Shown: positions 1-13,100, numbered from the stretch's first letter. The stretch is 64,000 bases of DNA from Gnomoniopsis sp. IMI 355080 (GCA_027946555.1 JAPEVC010000204.1:1-64000); one strand, 5' to 3'. The notes: a model not told the origin generated them from the sequence alone. Made by a program: numbers and translations.

Positions 1-1671
1 TGGCCATATGCGTTTGCGTATCTAGGTATTTACCTGGGTGTTCAGGCCAATGGCATATCACACCGCTCTACAGCGAGTTCTCACGGCAGACGGGATCCTC
101 ACACCTTGAGGCAAGCTATTTGCTGCCTGGCTGCGCACTTCGATGAAATTTGGCGTCAGATGAAGGGATCGTATTGCATGCACGTCAGTATGCAGCCCTA
201 TAGAACGTCTCGACGCTTGGGTCTGTTATTGGCCTTACCGCTTTTTCGTTAGTAAACAATGTCCCGAAATATATATAGAATTTGTAATATTAGCGCCATC
301 CAATAGAAAGTTGCCCTGGTCGTCGAGATCTCGGAGTCTTCTAGTTGCAAGTCCCAGCGCCGGCAGACACAGGATGCTGTTTGGTCACAAAGGCATGACA
401 TCTGACGACTGGAACCCACCAATACTGCAAGGTTGATTGGACTGTCGATACGATTTTGAGAAAGTTACGCATGACCATGGAGTCGATTTCTCAACATTCA
501 CCGCTTGCTACGAGTACTTCGGTATTACTGCATTATATCCACCGTCAGCATGGGACAAATCTGACCCGAGGCCACGCGGGCCTTTGCTAAGTTCTCCTTG
601 GAAGCTTTCATGAGTCGGGACCTCTACTTCGTCATACAATTTCAGCGCGCATTGAAATTAGATACCTCTACGTAAACACGTCTGTGAAGGTGGTTTGAAG
701 CTTGTATTTTTGTATTTGATGAGATCCTCATCTACCTAGGTAGAGTCAGTGGTGTTGCCCTTACCGCCAACTTCCTCTTATAATCTCGTTGAGGATGAAA
801 GTAATACTGACTGAAGAACCAAGTCAACCACGTATACCTAGGTAAGACTAAATTGTATAGATTGAGGCTTCACAATCAATCCAGATTCCCCTGCCAATGC
901 TTCTTCCGTCCCACCTCAGTGGCCAACGCGAATATTGAGGCTCCTCCACGCCCTCCACTGCAGAGTCATGCAAGGTTCACACACATCAGCCGCACGGGCA
1001 GCTTATCCACGTGGGATAGGTGACTTTCAGCCCTATGAGGGGAGTAGTATGATTGGAAGATCCTCTTTGATGTGTCAGAATTCAAGAGTACTCCTAGTAA
1101 TCTAAGCCTCTTCCTTCACTTCGGACTCCCGGCGGCTTGGATACTTTCCAAGGTCTAAATCTGCATGTATAATCATCTCAAAAATGTCATACAAATTTCC
1201 TCTTCCGGAAAGTATTAGCCTAAGTGGGAATTTGATTACCTGTCAGAGAAGTTGATCCACTTTGAGAACATCTGTAAACCTTCTAATGACCCCTCGCATG
1301 AAGTACCACTCATTTCCTCATTGATATTATATGGCTCGATATAGCTTGCCTGTAGTGTTAACGGCAGTATCTAGGCAAGCTACTGCGCCTTGATGGCTTG
1401 ACTAAGCTTGCGTGTCCTGGATCTCCGTCTCACCACCTACATATGCTAGCTGGCAATGGTACATGCTTGTGAAGGCCGTCCGAGCCTCTGAAGTTGTGCA
1501 TTGATGAGGTTACTATCTTTATAAATCCCCCCTCCTTCACAACATGGGAAATCGTTTCGAGACGTTTCCACCCATACGCTCACTACAAAATTGCAAAGAA
1601 TCGTCCAACGTTGTGTCGAGATTACTGAGTGAGCTTCTTGACGGCCGTTCCAAGCCACCCACGCTATCGCC
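1..1671. other. Intergenic, left edge of window
   Basis: No convincing coding region on either strand. AT-rich non-coding sequence with isolated CCTAGGTA-type motifs near 735 and 837. The last part is the presumed promoter of the small gene starting at 1672. Confidence 0.6.
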
Positions 1672-2480
1672 ATGTCATCTTCACGGTCAAGCCGCAAAAG
1701 TGACAGTCATAAGAAGGACAGCAAGAAACAAAAAGATGCCCAGGTTCGTTTTGATTCAGAACCAATAGCTCTGTCTCGGGTATTAGAGAAGTTTCGATTT
1801 TATGATCTGACCAAATTAACTCCGTAGCCGTCCGTCCGTCGACTGATCAAGTCTCTGGAAAGTCACAGCGTGAATACGATGACCGAGATAGTCCGAATTG
1901 AACAGATTGCTGCCAATTGTGACGATGAGAACGATGCCGTAGCTTTTCAGAGACCCATGACAGAGGCTTGGAACTACTACGTCGGCAGCAATCAGTTTTT
2001 GACTGAGCTCAGAGGCCTCACGAGGAGCTACCCGTTCAGTGGAAATGTTTTGGACGACGCAAAGGTCTGTCTCTTTCCTTGCTGTGCGACAATTATAGGA
2101 TATCGAAGATACTAATACATCATGTCTAAAGATGCGTGTTCGGAACGACCCAGCTAGTAATCGAAGCTGGAACATGGCATGGCTGTGTCTCCGAAAGATT
2201 GTTGACGAGTGAGTGATGACATGTATTCCATCAGCTCCCACCACACGCATTGTGGCGGGGGCGACACCTTATGAAGAGAAGCAAAGAAGATGCTGATTCA
2301 AGGTATAGCAATCTTATACCGACCTATGCTGCAGTCGAGGCAGCACGTCGCGACATGTGGGGAGGCCGTGATCCGGACCCGGCGGAAGCTGATCAGTTAG
2401 CACAGTGCTTCGAGTACGAGTGGAACATGGCAGTTTCCACAATGCTACAGCACTGGCCCAAAAGTCCAACTTGGTACTAA
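1672..2480 (+). CDS. Small four-exon gene, unknown function (185 aa)
   Basis: Assembled exons are 1672-1743, 1828-2064, 2132-2208 and 2309-2480. All three introns (84, 67 and 100 nt) have GT/AG ends and plausible branch sites, for example ACTAATAC before the second acceptor, and the phases (0, 0, 2) join without a stop. The N-terminus is a Ser/Arg/Lys-rich basic tail. The rest is soluble and probably helical, with a Trp-rich C-terminus ending in KSPTWY. No signal peptide, membrane segment or catalytic motif is seen, and I do not recognise the family. No single exon is longer than about 80 codons, so simple ORF scans miss it. The agreement of four exons makes a real gene more likely than chance; expression is unproven. 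Confidence 0.6.
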
Positions 2481-3024
2481 GACAACTGAGTGCCTGATAC
2501 ATTGATCGTGTGGAGGAATCTTTGCAATATTCATCTCGACAGTTGCCCAGGTGAAGATTTGAGCAACATAGAAACCGGCGGTCCTGTCCTGAAATCAAAT
2601 CTAAAGGTGACAGCCGCATTTGTGCCTCACGGCGGATACATATCGAATAATAATGAATCTCATCATCCAGTCTTTTCTTTGAAGTGCATGTTAATCTTGC
2701 AAAAGGAGTGACCAGTTGGTAAGAACGACACAGCATGATGAAGTGACGTTGGCAGGGTTAGGGCTTGACGAGATTTAACTGGTGGTGATACGGGAACGGA
2801 GCAACGTTGCCACCTCTAAACTTAGCTTAGCTAAGGTTTGTGATCGGTACAGGGATCATGACGATCGCCCGCAGCTCTTCAAAGACACTGGTTTGTTGAG
2901 GGTTGTTGCCGGCAAGCTTGAGACAACTACAACGCAGTTCAAGCCAAATAGCGCCGATTCTGGTCAACGGGCGCGTGAAGAAGAACATTTCGAGTGCCAT
3001 TTTGGGACATTCGAGAGCGCGGCC
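2481..3024. other. Intergenic, promoter side of the CSC1-like gene
   Basis: No supported gene. An open frame runs upstream of 3025 on the plus strand but it has no ATG before 3025, so it is treated as 5' untranslated or promoter sequence. Confidence 0.5.
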
Positions 3025-5795
3025 ATGGCTTTACAGAAAGTGCTCGGCCCCGCGATGGAGGAGGAGGGATGGCTTGGGAGTCCAGACGATGTCTTTCCCA
3101 CGCTCCGGATTCTCAGCAACGAGACGGCGAGTCAAGACACTTCCGCCTCTCTTCCATCGATCTTGGCTGCCCTGATTCCGTCTCTTGTCAGCGCCGTCGT
3201 CCTGCTCTCCGTCTTTGTTATTATCAAAAGACCGTTCCGCAGGATATACTCCCCGAGAACTTTTATCGATGTCATCCCTGAGAAGTCAGTATCTCCAGAT
3301 CAGTCTGCGTCCCTCGAACATTCATGAATTGTCCCTCACATATAAGCAGAGACCGAACGCCAATATCTAGCCTCAAGCGATTTGAGTGGATCCGCACCAT
3401 CAGACAACTCAACGACAAGTTTGTCCTCGAACACTCGTCTCTCGATGCCTATCTGTACCTGAGATTCTTGAGAACCACCGTCTTTATCTGCTTTGCCGGT
3501 GTTTGCATAACATGGCCTATTCTCTTTCCCGTCAACGCCACAGGCGGCGGTGATGCTTCTCAACTGGACAAACTCGGCTTCGGCAATGTGCACTACAAAA
3601 ACCGCCTCTATGCACATGCTGTAGTAGCCTGGCTGTTCTTTGGCTTTGTCATGTTCGTCGTCGTGAGAGAACGCATCTGGTTGATAGGCCTCCGCCAGGC
3701 CTGGTACTTGTCCAAAGCCAATGCTTCTCGTCTCTCCTCCCGCACAGTCCTCTACCTTGACCCCCCGAAAGAGCTGTCCTCGGAAGATGCCCAATCTACT
3801 TTCGGAAGTGAAGCCAGGACACAATGGGTCATCAAGGAAACGAAGCCCCTCGATGATCTGGTCGAGTCGAGGGACGCCAAAACCACAAAATTGGAGTATG
3901 CCGAGGTCTCCTTCCTCAGGCAGGCTACCAAGAAGATCGCAAAGAAGGGCATGACCCCTGATGACGCTGCCCTCGAGAGTGCTCGACCGCGCAAGCGAGC
4001 ATACTATGTTGCTGGCGTCGCAACTGATCTCATCAACCATCTGCGAGACGACGTCAACAAAGTAAACCAAGAAGTCGATGAAAAGCGGCAGTCATACACA
4101 GCTGAAGCCACAGAGGGCCACAAGCGCTGCGCTGTTTTCGTTGAGTACGCGGATCAGACTTCAGCGCAAAGAGCATACCGGAAAGAGTCCAATTCACGCA
4201 TCCCAGTGCCCCCGAATCTTGCCGTCCAGTCCAGACTCATCGGCGTCATCCCGAGCGAGGTGATCTGGAGAAACCTAGCGATGCCACAAGCCGAACGCCT
4301 ATCCAAGAAGTCACTAGCCAACGTGTTCATTGCGCTGTTGATTATATTCTGGTCTATCCCGACTGCCATTGTTGGCTCCATTTCCAATGTAAACTATCTT
4401 GCCACGTTCGAATGGCTCCATTGGATCAAAAACCTTCCAGCCCCCGTCCTCGGCCTTTTGACTGGGTTTGTTCCCCCTTTCCTCACGAGCTTGCTTGCGT
4501 CTTACGTGCCAATACTCATGCGAAGTAAGTTGTCAATGACTTCCCTGTTCTTTCCCCATATTCAAGTGTGTGGACTAATCTATTTGACAGAAATCGCTAA
4601 AGTTTCTGGAGAGCCGACAAACGTTACGGCCGAACTCCAAGTGCAAGCCTGGTACTATGCATTCCAGATCATTCAGGTTTTCCTGGTCACTGCTCTCAGT
4701 TCCTCTGCTACTGCCTTCATCCCTAAAATTATCAATGAGCCACACCATGTACCACAGCTCTTGGCCGACAATATCCCAAAGTCGTCAAATTTCTATCTGA
4801 CCTACTTCATCTTGCAAGGACTTGGATCCAGCGTCAAGACTGTCATGAATTGGTCAGATCTTTTCGAGTACCTGTTTTTCGAAGCTTTCATATATAAGAC
4901 ACCACGGGACAAGTACAACCAGTACACGAGCCTCAAGGGCATCGGGTGGGGCAAGGTCTATCCTAAGTTCACCAACTTCATCATCATCGCCCTGGTGTAT
5001 AGCTGCATTTCGCCACTCGTCCTAGGCTTTGCCACCATCGGGCTCTCATTTTTCTACTACGCCTACAAGTACAACCTTCTCTTCGTTGTGCAGCCAAAAC
5101 TTGAGTCGAAGGGTAAGTGCTACACGCGGGCCCTCAAACAGGTCCTGACCGGCGTGTACATTGGCGAGCTCTGTCTCATCGGGCTATTCGGACTTCGCAA
5201 CGCGAAGGGACCTTTCGTACTCGTCCTCATCCTATTTCTTGGCACGATCGTGTACAACATTCTCACAAACCGCTATCTGAATCCCCTCGAGGACCACTTC
5301 CCCGAGAGTATGCTCTTGGGAGAGGATGCAGATCCCGAGCAAGAAGCTCTCTTGGCAGGCGTTGAGGAGGGCAGAGCAGAGGGAGAGGGAGAAGCAACCG
5401 GAAATTCTCGTGTTCAGCAAATTGGCCGTGAGCTGCACGTTCCTAGCAAAGTCCTAGATCCCATCGCTCGCTTCTTTGAGCCACAGGTGTACGCGTCTCG
5501 AAAGGCTATGATGGTCTTCCTTCAAAACACCGCCGCTGAGAGCGACACTCCACCTCAATATAGCAATGAGGAGCTCCAGAATGCGTATAAAAACCCAAGC
5601 CTGAAATCGAATAAGCCACTAATATGGCTGCCCAAGGACGCAAACGGCCTTAGCAAGAAGGAGACTGAAAGTCTGGCGAAGGACGGACTTGATGCTACGG
5701 ATGAAGGTGCTTGGGTTGATGCTAAGGGAAAGGTAGACTTTGACAGAGATCGGTTGAGGGAGCTCCCAGTCTGGAAGAAGTCGCCGCCTTACTGA
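3025..5795 (+). CDS. CSC1/OSCA-type (DUF221, RSN1_7TM) stress-gated cation channel
   Basis: Exons are 3025-3284, 3350-4524 and 4591-5795, giving 879 aa. Domain order: an N-terminal RSN1_TM segment with a first helix around residues 42-66, two further helices, a long charged cytosolic PHM7_cyt domain, then the DUF221 seven-helix channel core and a C-terminal cytosolic tail. Known fungal members sit in plasma or internal membranes and pass calcium and other cations on osmotic stress; some act with RSN1/PHM7 in phosphate or trafficking phenotypes. The second intron (4525-4590, 66 nt) lacks stops and keeps frame, so an uncorrected reading inserts 22 false residues. The spliced product reads LMRKIAKVSGEPT across the junction, as expected for the family. 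The start at 3025 is the first in-frame ATG. Family call is firm; the physiological ion is inferred. Confidence 0.93.
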
Positions 5796-6280
5796 GCTGT
5801 TGAAGGCGTAGACCCATTTCAAAGTCGTGCAAGACAACTGGCTTAGACCTGACCATGTGCGACTGGCGGCTGGACTCTTGTACCACGCGTAAGGTCTATT
5901 TGGGAACGGATTCATTTTGAATGGTCAGATTTGGCCTGCTTGGTGAATTAGTCCGTCACAAATTCACTGGCTGCTGCTCCCTACTACCTAGGCATATACA
6001 GCTAAATGAAAGACAAGGAGCTATGACTCTGCCAACCCTCAATCTTTGCATCGACGGGCATCTCTAACTACCACAACAGCCTTTATTTACAGTCTGATTT
6101 CTCTATTCGATCGTTATAGGCTCCCTTTATCCGTGTTTAGGGCATCACCCTCGGTCGGAACATATATCCAAAGAGTCCCTCCTGAGCTGGGTCTCCATGA
6201 CTCCGATTTCTGCAAGCACAGTTGAATCAAACGCCTCTCACCCTTATTGTGTCCAGTATGAAGTCGACCAACCAGCCACA
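5796..6280. other. Intergenic between convergent genes
   Basis: Shared 3' region of the channel gene (plus) and the GH16 gene (minus). No coding signal; one ACCTAGG motif near 5987. Confidence 0.6.
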
Positions 6281-7215
6281 TCAGATAGAAACATATTGTG
6301 CGACATAGCCGACCTCCATCATGCTTCCGTAACCATCCAAGGTAGCACTATTCGGGTTTCCGGGCTACGAAAGCACATCAGTTATGTAATTGGGCATTGA
6401 CCAGACAAGTTTCAAGTGGGAAAGGGGCGGTATGAACTTACCCAACTGCCTCCTACAGCAACATTCAAGATGACGTACAATGGCGAGTGGGCCAAGGAAG
6501 TCCAAATGGTCTCTCCGAGCTGGCTCCCTGTGAGTGTTTGGAAAACGTTCCCATCCATAGACCATTTGATCGTCTCTGTTGCCCAATTGTTCGATGAGCG
6601 GTCGAACTCTACTCTCCAAACATGCCAGCCCTGGTCCGGAATGCCGATGGCTCCCTGGATACCATTGGGCTCGTTGCAGGTCCCTCCGGGATACGTGCCA
6701 CAATGGGCAGTGCCATAGCCAGTCAGAGCCCCGTTGATCGTCTCCATAATGTCCACCTCTCCACAGGCTGGCCAGCCACCCCCATGCCGAAGTGAATCGC
6801 CGAGCATCCAGAACGCAGGCCAGATGCCTTGTTTATTGGCAATGGCGTTTGTCCCAAAGCGTATATCAGCCTCGACCCTCGTGATTTTGCCTGCAGTCGG
6901 AGTGAAGGTGTACTTTGACTCGATACGGCCAGAGGTCCACCCGTTCAGGGTTGAAGAATCTCTCCAGGGCACAAGCTGCAAGGTCTGTCCGCCGGAACAT
7001 TGGACGTTAGCAGAGGAGGATGTGTATTCTTCCAATTCGGCGTTGACTCCCAAATAGCCTGTGATGATGTTCCAGGTTGCGCTGTTTGGCAGCTGACCAG
7101 CGGGATAAAGGAATTCGGAACTCCAGATGCTGTTGAATCCTGAATAGGTCGGCGGTACCCATCCTGCCGTCAGAGAAGCTAGAGACAGGAGTAGGAATTT
7201 TGACAAGGAAGTCAT
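6281..7215 (-). CDS. Secreted GH16 endo-beta-1,3(4)-glucanase
   Basis: Two exons, 7215-6442 and 6364-6281, with a 77-nt intron (GTAAGT donor, CTGAT branch), giving 285 aa. Residues 1-18 form a signal peptide. The GH16 active-site motif ExDxxE is visible as GEVDIMET, placing the nucleophile at E153, the assisting D at D155 and the acid/base at E158. The family is retaining and cuts mixed-linkage or beta-1,3-glucans outside the cell, either for wall remodelling or for plant and fungal glucan degradation. The short second exon adds PGNPNSATLDGYGSMMEVGY and the natural C-terminus; without it the protein would stop in intron sequence. No GPI signal or binding module is seen, so a soluble secreted enzyme is likely. 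Confidence 0.93.
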
Positions 7216-9282
7216 TGCGTTTTTTTCTGAATATCAAGGGAGTGTTTGGAATATAGGCGGACGTGATGTCGTTCACCGTCAGATCATATATACACAGGCA
7301 GCTGGTAAGCAAGGAATGATGCCCGAAAACCAAAGGATAGAAGGTTATGAAGACGAATGAAAAACGATAGGGCGGTGGAGGTTTGGATGAACACATATAT
7401 GTTCTGCAATTATATGAGTTCGACTGATCCCCTGAGAATACATTGTTACTATACTCGGCGAATGAGCAGATGGCAACGTGAACTCTATAGCAGCGTGATT
7501 TGATATAATGACCATGCTACCAATATGGCCTCGGCATGGCGAAAAGACAACTCCCGGAAGACCAAAAAGCCTCGCCAAAGCACCAGTCAGCGTTCTCGGA
7601 AAACCCTGAGAAGAGCCCTCGACCAAACTCCTGACTTTTGTTCTCGACCCAGAAGACCTCGGGACATGCCCTGGTGGGCATGCTTCCCCATTGCCGCTGC
7701 AGGCGGTAATTACACGTGGCTCTAGTGAGGGATGGAAAATGGTAGTAGTCCTGAGTAATTTTGATGTTTTGCAACTTGATAGGCCACAGAGGAAAGCCTG
7801 CCAAGAAATTCGCTGGATAATTAGGCCAAGAAGGATCTCACCCGACTACAAAGACAGGGCTTGCCTGGAATGTAACCTACATAATGTCTTCCATCACCCA
7901 ATTGTGGGAACTGAGCGTAGTTCTTGTGTGTGAAGACATAATTTTCAGGCATCAAGCATGCAAGTGATATGCTTCTCAAGTGGTGCCTCCTCACAAGTGG
8001 CTGAGACTTTGAGGTGATAGACATCAAGTCATCGTGCGAATTAAGGCTATACGGATAAAAGTTTTGCGAATTGTTGCAATCTACAACGTCGGTGAGCAGA
8101 TATTATCGGTCTAGAAGAAACAAGCTACCTAGCTAGGGAACTCACTGACAGTGTCAAAGTAATGTGGCACTGACGAAGCTACTTTCTTCTGATCACACGG
8201 TGGGGAACTTGGGCTAAATGCTGCACCGGCTACTGGCCTCGTGCTGGGAAAAGGGCTCGGTGATGTGATCAATGATTCTCTTTTGTCATTTTTGCCAACT
8301 GGTTATACAAAGTTTTGTGGCCACAGGAAGCACAGATCTGGATGCAGTGCCTGTGCTGTTCCTGCAGGTCACCGTAATCAAGCAGCCAATGGCAACGACA
8401 CTATCTATGGACAGAACCTGGTGTTCCCATGCCGTGTGACCAACCCTTCTGACGTTGCAGTCCTACTTTCACAGTCTGCGTGACCCCGCCGAAATGCAGC
8501 GGCATGTGTCTGGTCCCATTTTGACTGTATGAGACTATATTTGCGAACAACGTTGTATCGATACGTTCGAATCCGACCATCTTGGCACTAGGTAAATAGC
8601 AAGCGGGCACGCCGTGACGCCAACCCACCTGGGTAGGTGAATATTTCCCCGAATGCCTACCTACCTACTAGTGCGTCTCAGAAAACAATATCCGGAAGAG
8701 GGGTCCAAGTCTACACTGCCTACATGATTTGAAGCAATAATTGATATGCTCCAGTGTACACAAGCCAAACGTAGGTGATTTTGTGTGCAAAGACTTTTGA
8801 CAGTCGACCACGCAGAAATTTCCTGGGAACAGCTTAGATAGTACGATGATTAGCACCAAAGACTTAATCACCATGGAGAACTTGGACCGAGGTTTGCCTT
8901 AGATATAATGGTAGTCTTGACTGAGTTCACCATTTGAGCAGACGAAATAAGGACCCCCAAATAGTGTGGCACATACTATTAAGTGGCATCCCACACTTCA
9001 CTGAATTTTAGGACGGGATGGTTTTTCCTTCCAAAACAATCCTGTTCAAATCCCGAGAATCTCTAAATCAATTTGGGCATTCGAAGGCTACATGATACCT
9101 ACCAAGGTAGATAAGGTGTGGAAGGAAGTTATCAAGAAGCGCATGGAAAACGATCATCGATTTTAGATAGAGACCACTCAATCAGTCTGGTAAGAACTTA
9201 ACTATGTCGATAGCTGCTTGCGACATCTAATCCATCTCAAAATATCAGAGCCTCTCGTGATCTCTTGGGTACCCATTCTGCT
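7216..9282. other. Intergenic, 2.1 kb
   Basis: Apart from the GH16 promoter, only short overlapping open frames without domain-like content are present. CCTAGGTA/CCTACC-type motifs lie near 8120, 8625-8660 and 9091. Nothing else supported. Confidence 0.55.
7285..7293 (-). promoter_or_regulatory. Possible TATA element of the GH16 gene
   Basis: On the minus strand this reads GTATATATG, about 70 nt upstream of the ATG at 7215. The position suits a core promoter; function is inferred. Confidence 0.4.
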
Positions 9283-11314
9283 TTACAGGATGTGCTTGAA
9301 GAGCGGGCTCTTGTTGCCCATTTGGAGCAGCTCCTCATGTGAATACTTTGCCCGAATCTCATTTGCGTCCATCTGAGCCCTCCTCCGGTTTTCCAAAACG
9401 AAGCTGAACTCCAATACCAGGGCAACAATACAGCTTGTCAAGACCAACGCCAGACTAAGTCCGAAACCAGTGTTGTAAGCCGGAGCATCCGCATCGAAGA
9501 ATATGAAACTGCCCGGGATACCACCCATATTCAATATACACGCATACAGTGCTAATCCAAGAGCCCGAGACTTGGCGGGCGCGAGGTTATTGGCCGTCCA
9601 CGCAGCCACTGCCGGCGCGAGCGGGTATATGCCGGTAGTTGTGAGCATAACGGCAAAGTACGCGAGACCGATATGTGAACCGCTAATGACACCACTCATG
9701 GAGATGATGATGGAGTAACCGACACTGATAGTAAGTAACGTGGCCAGAACAACGGGCATCCTCCAGTAGAAGTGATCTGCAACCTTGGAGACGGTGACTG
9801 CGGATATGGCCCCCACTATGAAAGGCGGCACGGTCATAAGCTGGGCGTTGGTATTGGTAAAGCCCATTGACTTAGTAATGGTTGGAAGGGTGAACTTAAA
9901 ACCTATTCACGGTGGGCGCCAAAGTGAGTATGTGATACAGGTTGGGGCTGATATTTAGGTATATGGCCCTGCAAAGAAACCGCAAAAGAAGAGCACTCAC
10001 CATACGAGCAGGTTGCTTGGGTCAAACCAATAAACCCTTGTAGGTACAGCTGCCAGTTCGTCAATACGGGTCGGAGATCCTTCCATTTAATCTTTCCCTC
10101 TCCCCCGCCTTCAACGTGGCCTCCCTCCTTTACGATGAGCTGAATCTCAAGGAACCGTATTTCCTTCGGCGTTAGCCACTTAGTCGATAGCTTCGGCGAG
10201 TCAATCAGGAGACCAAAGCACAGTGTGCCGATGCAGACCGTAGCAATGCCTTCGAGGATGAAGATCCATCGCCAGCCCTGGTAGCCTCCAAGACCGTCCA
10301 TCTGTGTAATTCCAGCAGCCAACAGACCCGAAAAGGCCGCAGACACCGCACTAGCCCAGTAGAAGCACGCCATACGTGAGCTGAAATCTCTCGGCATGTA
10401 CCAAAAAGAGCAGAGGTACATGGCAGCAGGGAAGAATCCGGCTCTACGAATGCGTTACTGAAAGGTCGTTTCTCCGTCTTCGTAATTGTGCTGAACTCAC
10501 TCGAGAGCGCCAAGCAGTAATCGAAGCGTCACTAAGCCTGCAAAGTTTTTCACAAATCCGTGCAACGTCATGACGGTGCCCCATGAAATCGTGACGATAC
10601 CAATATAGATAGACGGTCGATTGACCCTTTTGAGAAGGAAATTGCTAGGTATCTCTGCGAAGTATGGTCAGCAACTGTGGTATCGCCGCTGTGGTAACCA
10701 TCTCCTTGCCTGCACAATGTGAACCTGGAACCCACCTAGTAGGATGTAGGGAACAAAGAAAATGGCAAGCGATATGTTCCACTTGATGTCGGTCACTGCA
10801 GAAGCCCGGCTCAGCCTGATGTTATATGAGGCAAAAATTTGCGTGACCTGCACGCGGGATAGGGCCATACAGTCCAAATCCTTATCCATGCCTTCAATCT
10901 TCGCGTTGCCGATGTTGGCTCTATCGAGGTGAGAAAAGAGGTAGAGCATGGCCAGCATTGGGACGAGGCGAACATCGATCTGCAGACAAGCTTTTTAAGA
11001 ACGCACTTCGAATCCTGTGGCTATCAAGAGAAACAGACCTTTCTGGTGATCCTCTTTCTTTCCGCATCGGAGACGTTGTTATAGAACTCCGCGTCTTCAT
11101 CAGACAATCCCAATACATTCATCTCTTGGATGACATGAACCGTGCTTGTCTTTTCTGCCGCCGAGTTCAGAACTGGCGTCTTAGCCCGGCCATCTTCGAG
11201 AACGGTGACACTTCCTTCGTCATTAGAAATCATCTTGGGACAAGTTCCTTTGGATACTGAGACAGTCGCCCTCGACTCCCGTCGGATACGGATGTGATTT
11301 ACGGTTGCCGGCAT
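9283..11314 (-). CDS. MFS transporter, anion:cation symporter (Dal5/TNA1-like)
   Basis: Six exons on the minus strand: 11314-11039, 10979-10871, 10795-10736, 10654-10501, 10443-10001 and 9902-9283, joining in phase to 553 aa. An acidic cytosolic N-terminus is followed by the typical ACS start (KIDVRLVPMLAMLYLFSHLD, then RANIGNAKIEG) and YILLEIPSNFLLKR at the end of TM2, with a central loop between helices 6 and 7. Family members carry carboxylates, vitamins, allantoate or small peptides with protons across the plasma membrane. It lies 528 bp downstream of the GH105 gene on the same strand. Inference: it may import an acidic sugar product for that enzyme. The substrate cannot be read from sequence. 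Confidence 0.88.
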
Positions 11315-11841
11315 TTATACCATCGGTCGCATATGAGTGGCAACCCATTATTAATGACTATTTATTCTGGGAGTGGACCGGAAGCATTATAGTTTCTTGG
11401 CAGACATGATATCAGGAAGCTTAAATATTCTTATGATAAAAGCTGGCTCTGGGCGATGAAGTTTATTGAAGACAAGGAAGTATTTTTCTTAGCTCTATTC
11501 AAGCTTTTTAGGACTTTGCTAAGTCCGCAACCTATACGCGGTAGCTCCCTTAATTTTCCGAGAAACTCATCTTCGACGCCCGGGGCGTGGTATCTCGATG
11601 CTCGGAGTCATTTAGCTGTCGACCTTGTGGACGTGCACTTCCAAAGTTGTCGAGATACTCCTGCTTGTAAAAGTCTGCATGCCTTGCTCAGCCCGCCAGT
11701 ATAAGCTTTAATTGCTTCTCCCTACTGCGAATTGCCTTAAGCGGATTTGAAACATATTGGATGAGACTCTGACGCATATTAGCCGTCACAGCCTACAACA
11801 CCCTGGCAGGCCAACCGGACCATCTTTGAGCAATTCAAGTC
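11315..11841. other. Intergenic between transporter and GH105
   Basis: Promoter of the transporter and 3' region of GH105. An 82-codon plus-strand frame at 11456 has an ATG but no domain-like features and is not accepted as a gene. Confidence 0.5.
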
Positions 11842-13100
11842 CTATACAAAACCTCGCAGAAACTCCACGAGTGCCATGATCGCCATAGCCTGTCCGTAAG
11901 GCATGCTTGTGATGGGAATGTCTTTGTAATGCTGTAGCGTAGTGCTAAATTCAGGTCAGTTTAACGCTTCAAACATTTCTGGAAACCTGGAACTGACCCC
12001 ATGGCTGTCCCAAAGGACGTGTTTAACAGCTCCCCGCTTTCGTCAATGTTCTCCAGGACTGCCTTGATAGCCTTGACAGCTGTCTCATCGTAGACGCTCG
12101 GCTTCGATGCTCCAAGTCTCTGTCCATCAGCAGCTTCGATGGGAGAGAATGGAATTGCCGGGTCAAGATATCGTTTCCTTCGAGCCTTGAGCATTCCAAA
12201 TGCGAATCCTGCCGTGGCGCTGGCTTCAGGATACGAGCCATCGTTCTCGGAAACGTCCAAGAGAGTACGCCAGAGGCCTGACGAGGCCTGGAGTGAGGTC
12301 AAAGCGGCACACTGAGCTTCCAGAGCATCTCGAAGATGCATTCCTATGGGGTCTGTAGCCAGGTCGATGTTGAAAAGCTCTAGAAACTCCGGGATGGCGA
12401 TGGTCAACCAGCTGTTCCCTCGTGCCCATCTCGCCTCCGCAAAGTTGTGGCCAAGACCCTCTCCGCTTGTCCCTGGTTTATTAAACTCCCAACCGTGGAA
12501 GAACAAGCCCGTCTTTGCGTCGAAAAGATACTGCACGTGCAGGAGGAACTGTTTCCTGGCCTCAGTGACATAATGGGGCCGACCGAGCACAAGACCAATT
12601 TTGGCCAAGGGAAGGACTGTCATCATGAGGGTATCATCCCAGAGCTGATTATCGTGTAATGAAACATAAGTGACATGTTGCATGCCACCAAAGCGTGTTC
12701 GCTCAAGATCATGGTACGCCCACTCGGCCCAAGAATCAAGCCATGGAACATATGTTGGATTTTTGGTGCGTTCATAGACACAAGCCAGAGTCAGAAAGAC
12801 TGCCATCGTGTTGATATTCTTGGTAGTTCCCCCAGCAGCAAAACGATTTGCAAACCAGGACTCAATGATTTGCAGGCATTGGGCATCACCCGTCAGCTCG
12901 TAGTACTGCCATATTCCATATAATCCAACACCATGCGTCCATTCCCAGTCATTCCAGCCCTTGGTATCGATGACACGGCCATCGTCCAATTTCAACAAGT
13001 ATTCGCCCGTCTTGTCTTTGATATTAACCATGCCATCGATAAGCAACTTGATCTTGCTGTGTACATCGGCATGGCGGATTCCCCGTATCTCTGTCGGCAT
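11842..13100 (-). CDS. GH105 unsaturated rhamnogalacturonyl (glucuronyl) hydrolase
   Basis: Two exons, 13100-11998 and 11944-11842, with a 53-nt intron, giving 401 aa. The start is the ATG at 13100; the frame upstream has only a TTG. GH105 enzymes (YteR/RhiN type) hydrolyse the unsaturated uronic acid left at the non-reducing end by pectate or rhamnogalacturonan lyases. The sequence fits an (alpha/alpha)6 barrel: WEWTHGVGLYGIW near 52-64, HDNQLWDD at 149-156 with the likely catalytic Asp pair D155/D156, WARGNSW later, and a C-terminal MPYGQAMAIMALVEFL supplied by the second exon. There is no signal peptide, so action is intracellular and the substrate must be imported. Its neighbours on both sides are ACS-type MFS transporters. 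Confidence 0.92.

Noticed and set aside
2782..3024. N-terminal extension of the CSC1-like protein
   Set aside because: The frame is open but starts with a non-ATG codon; the first ATG is at 3025.
11456..11704. 82-codon plus-strand ORF between the MFS and GH105 genes
   Set aside because: It has an ATG but no domain-like pattern and lies in a promoter/3' region; likely chance.
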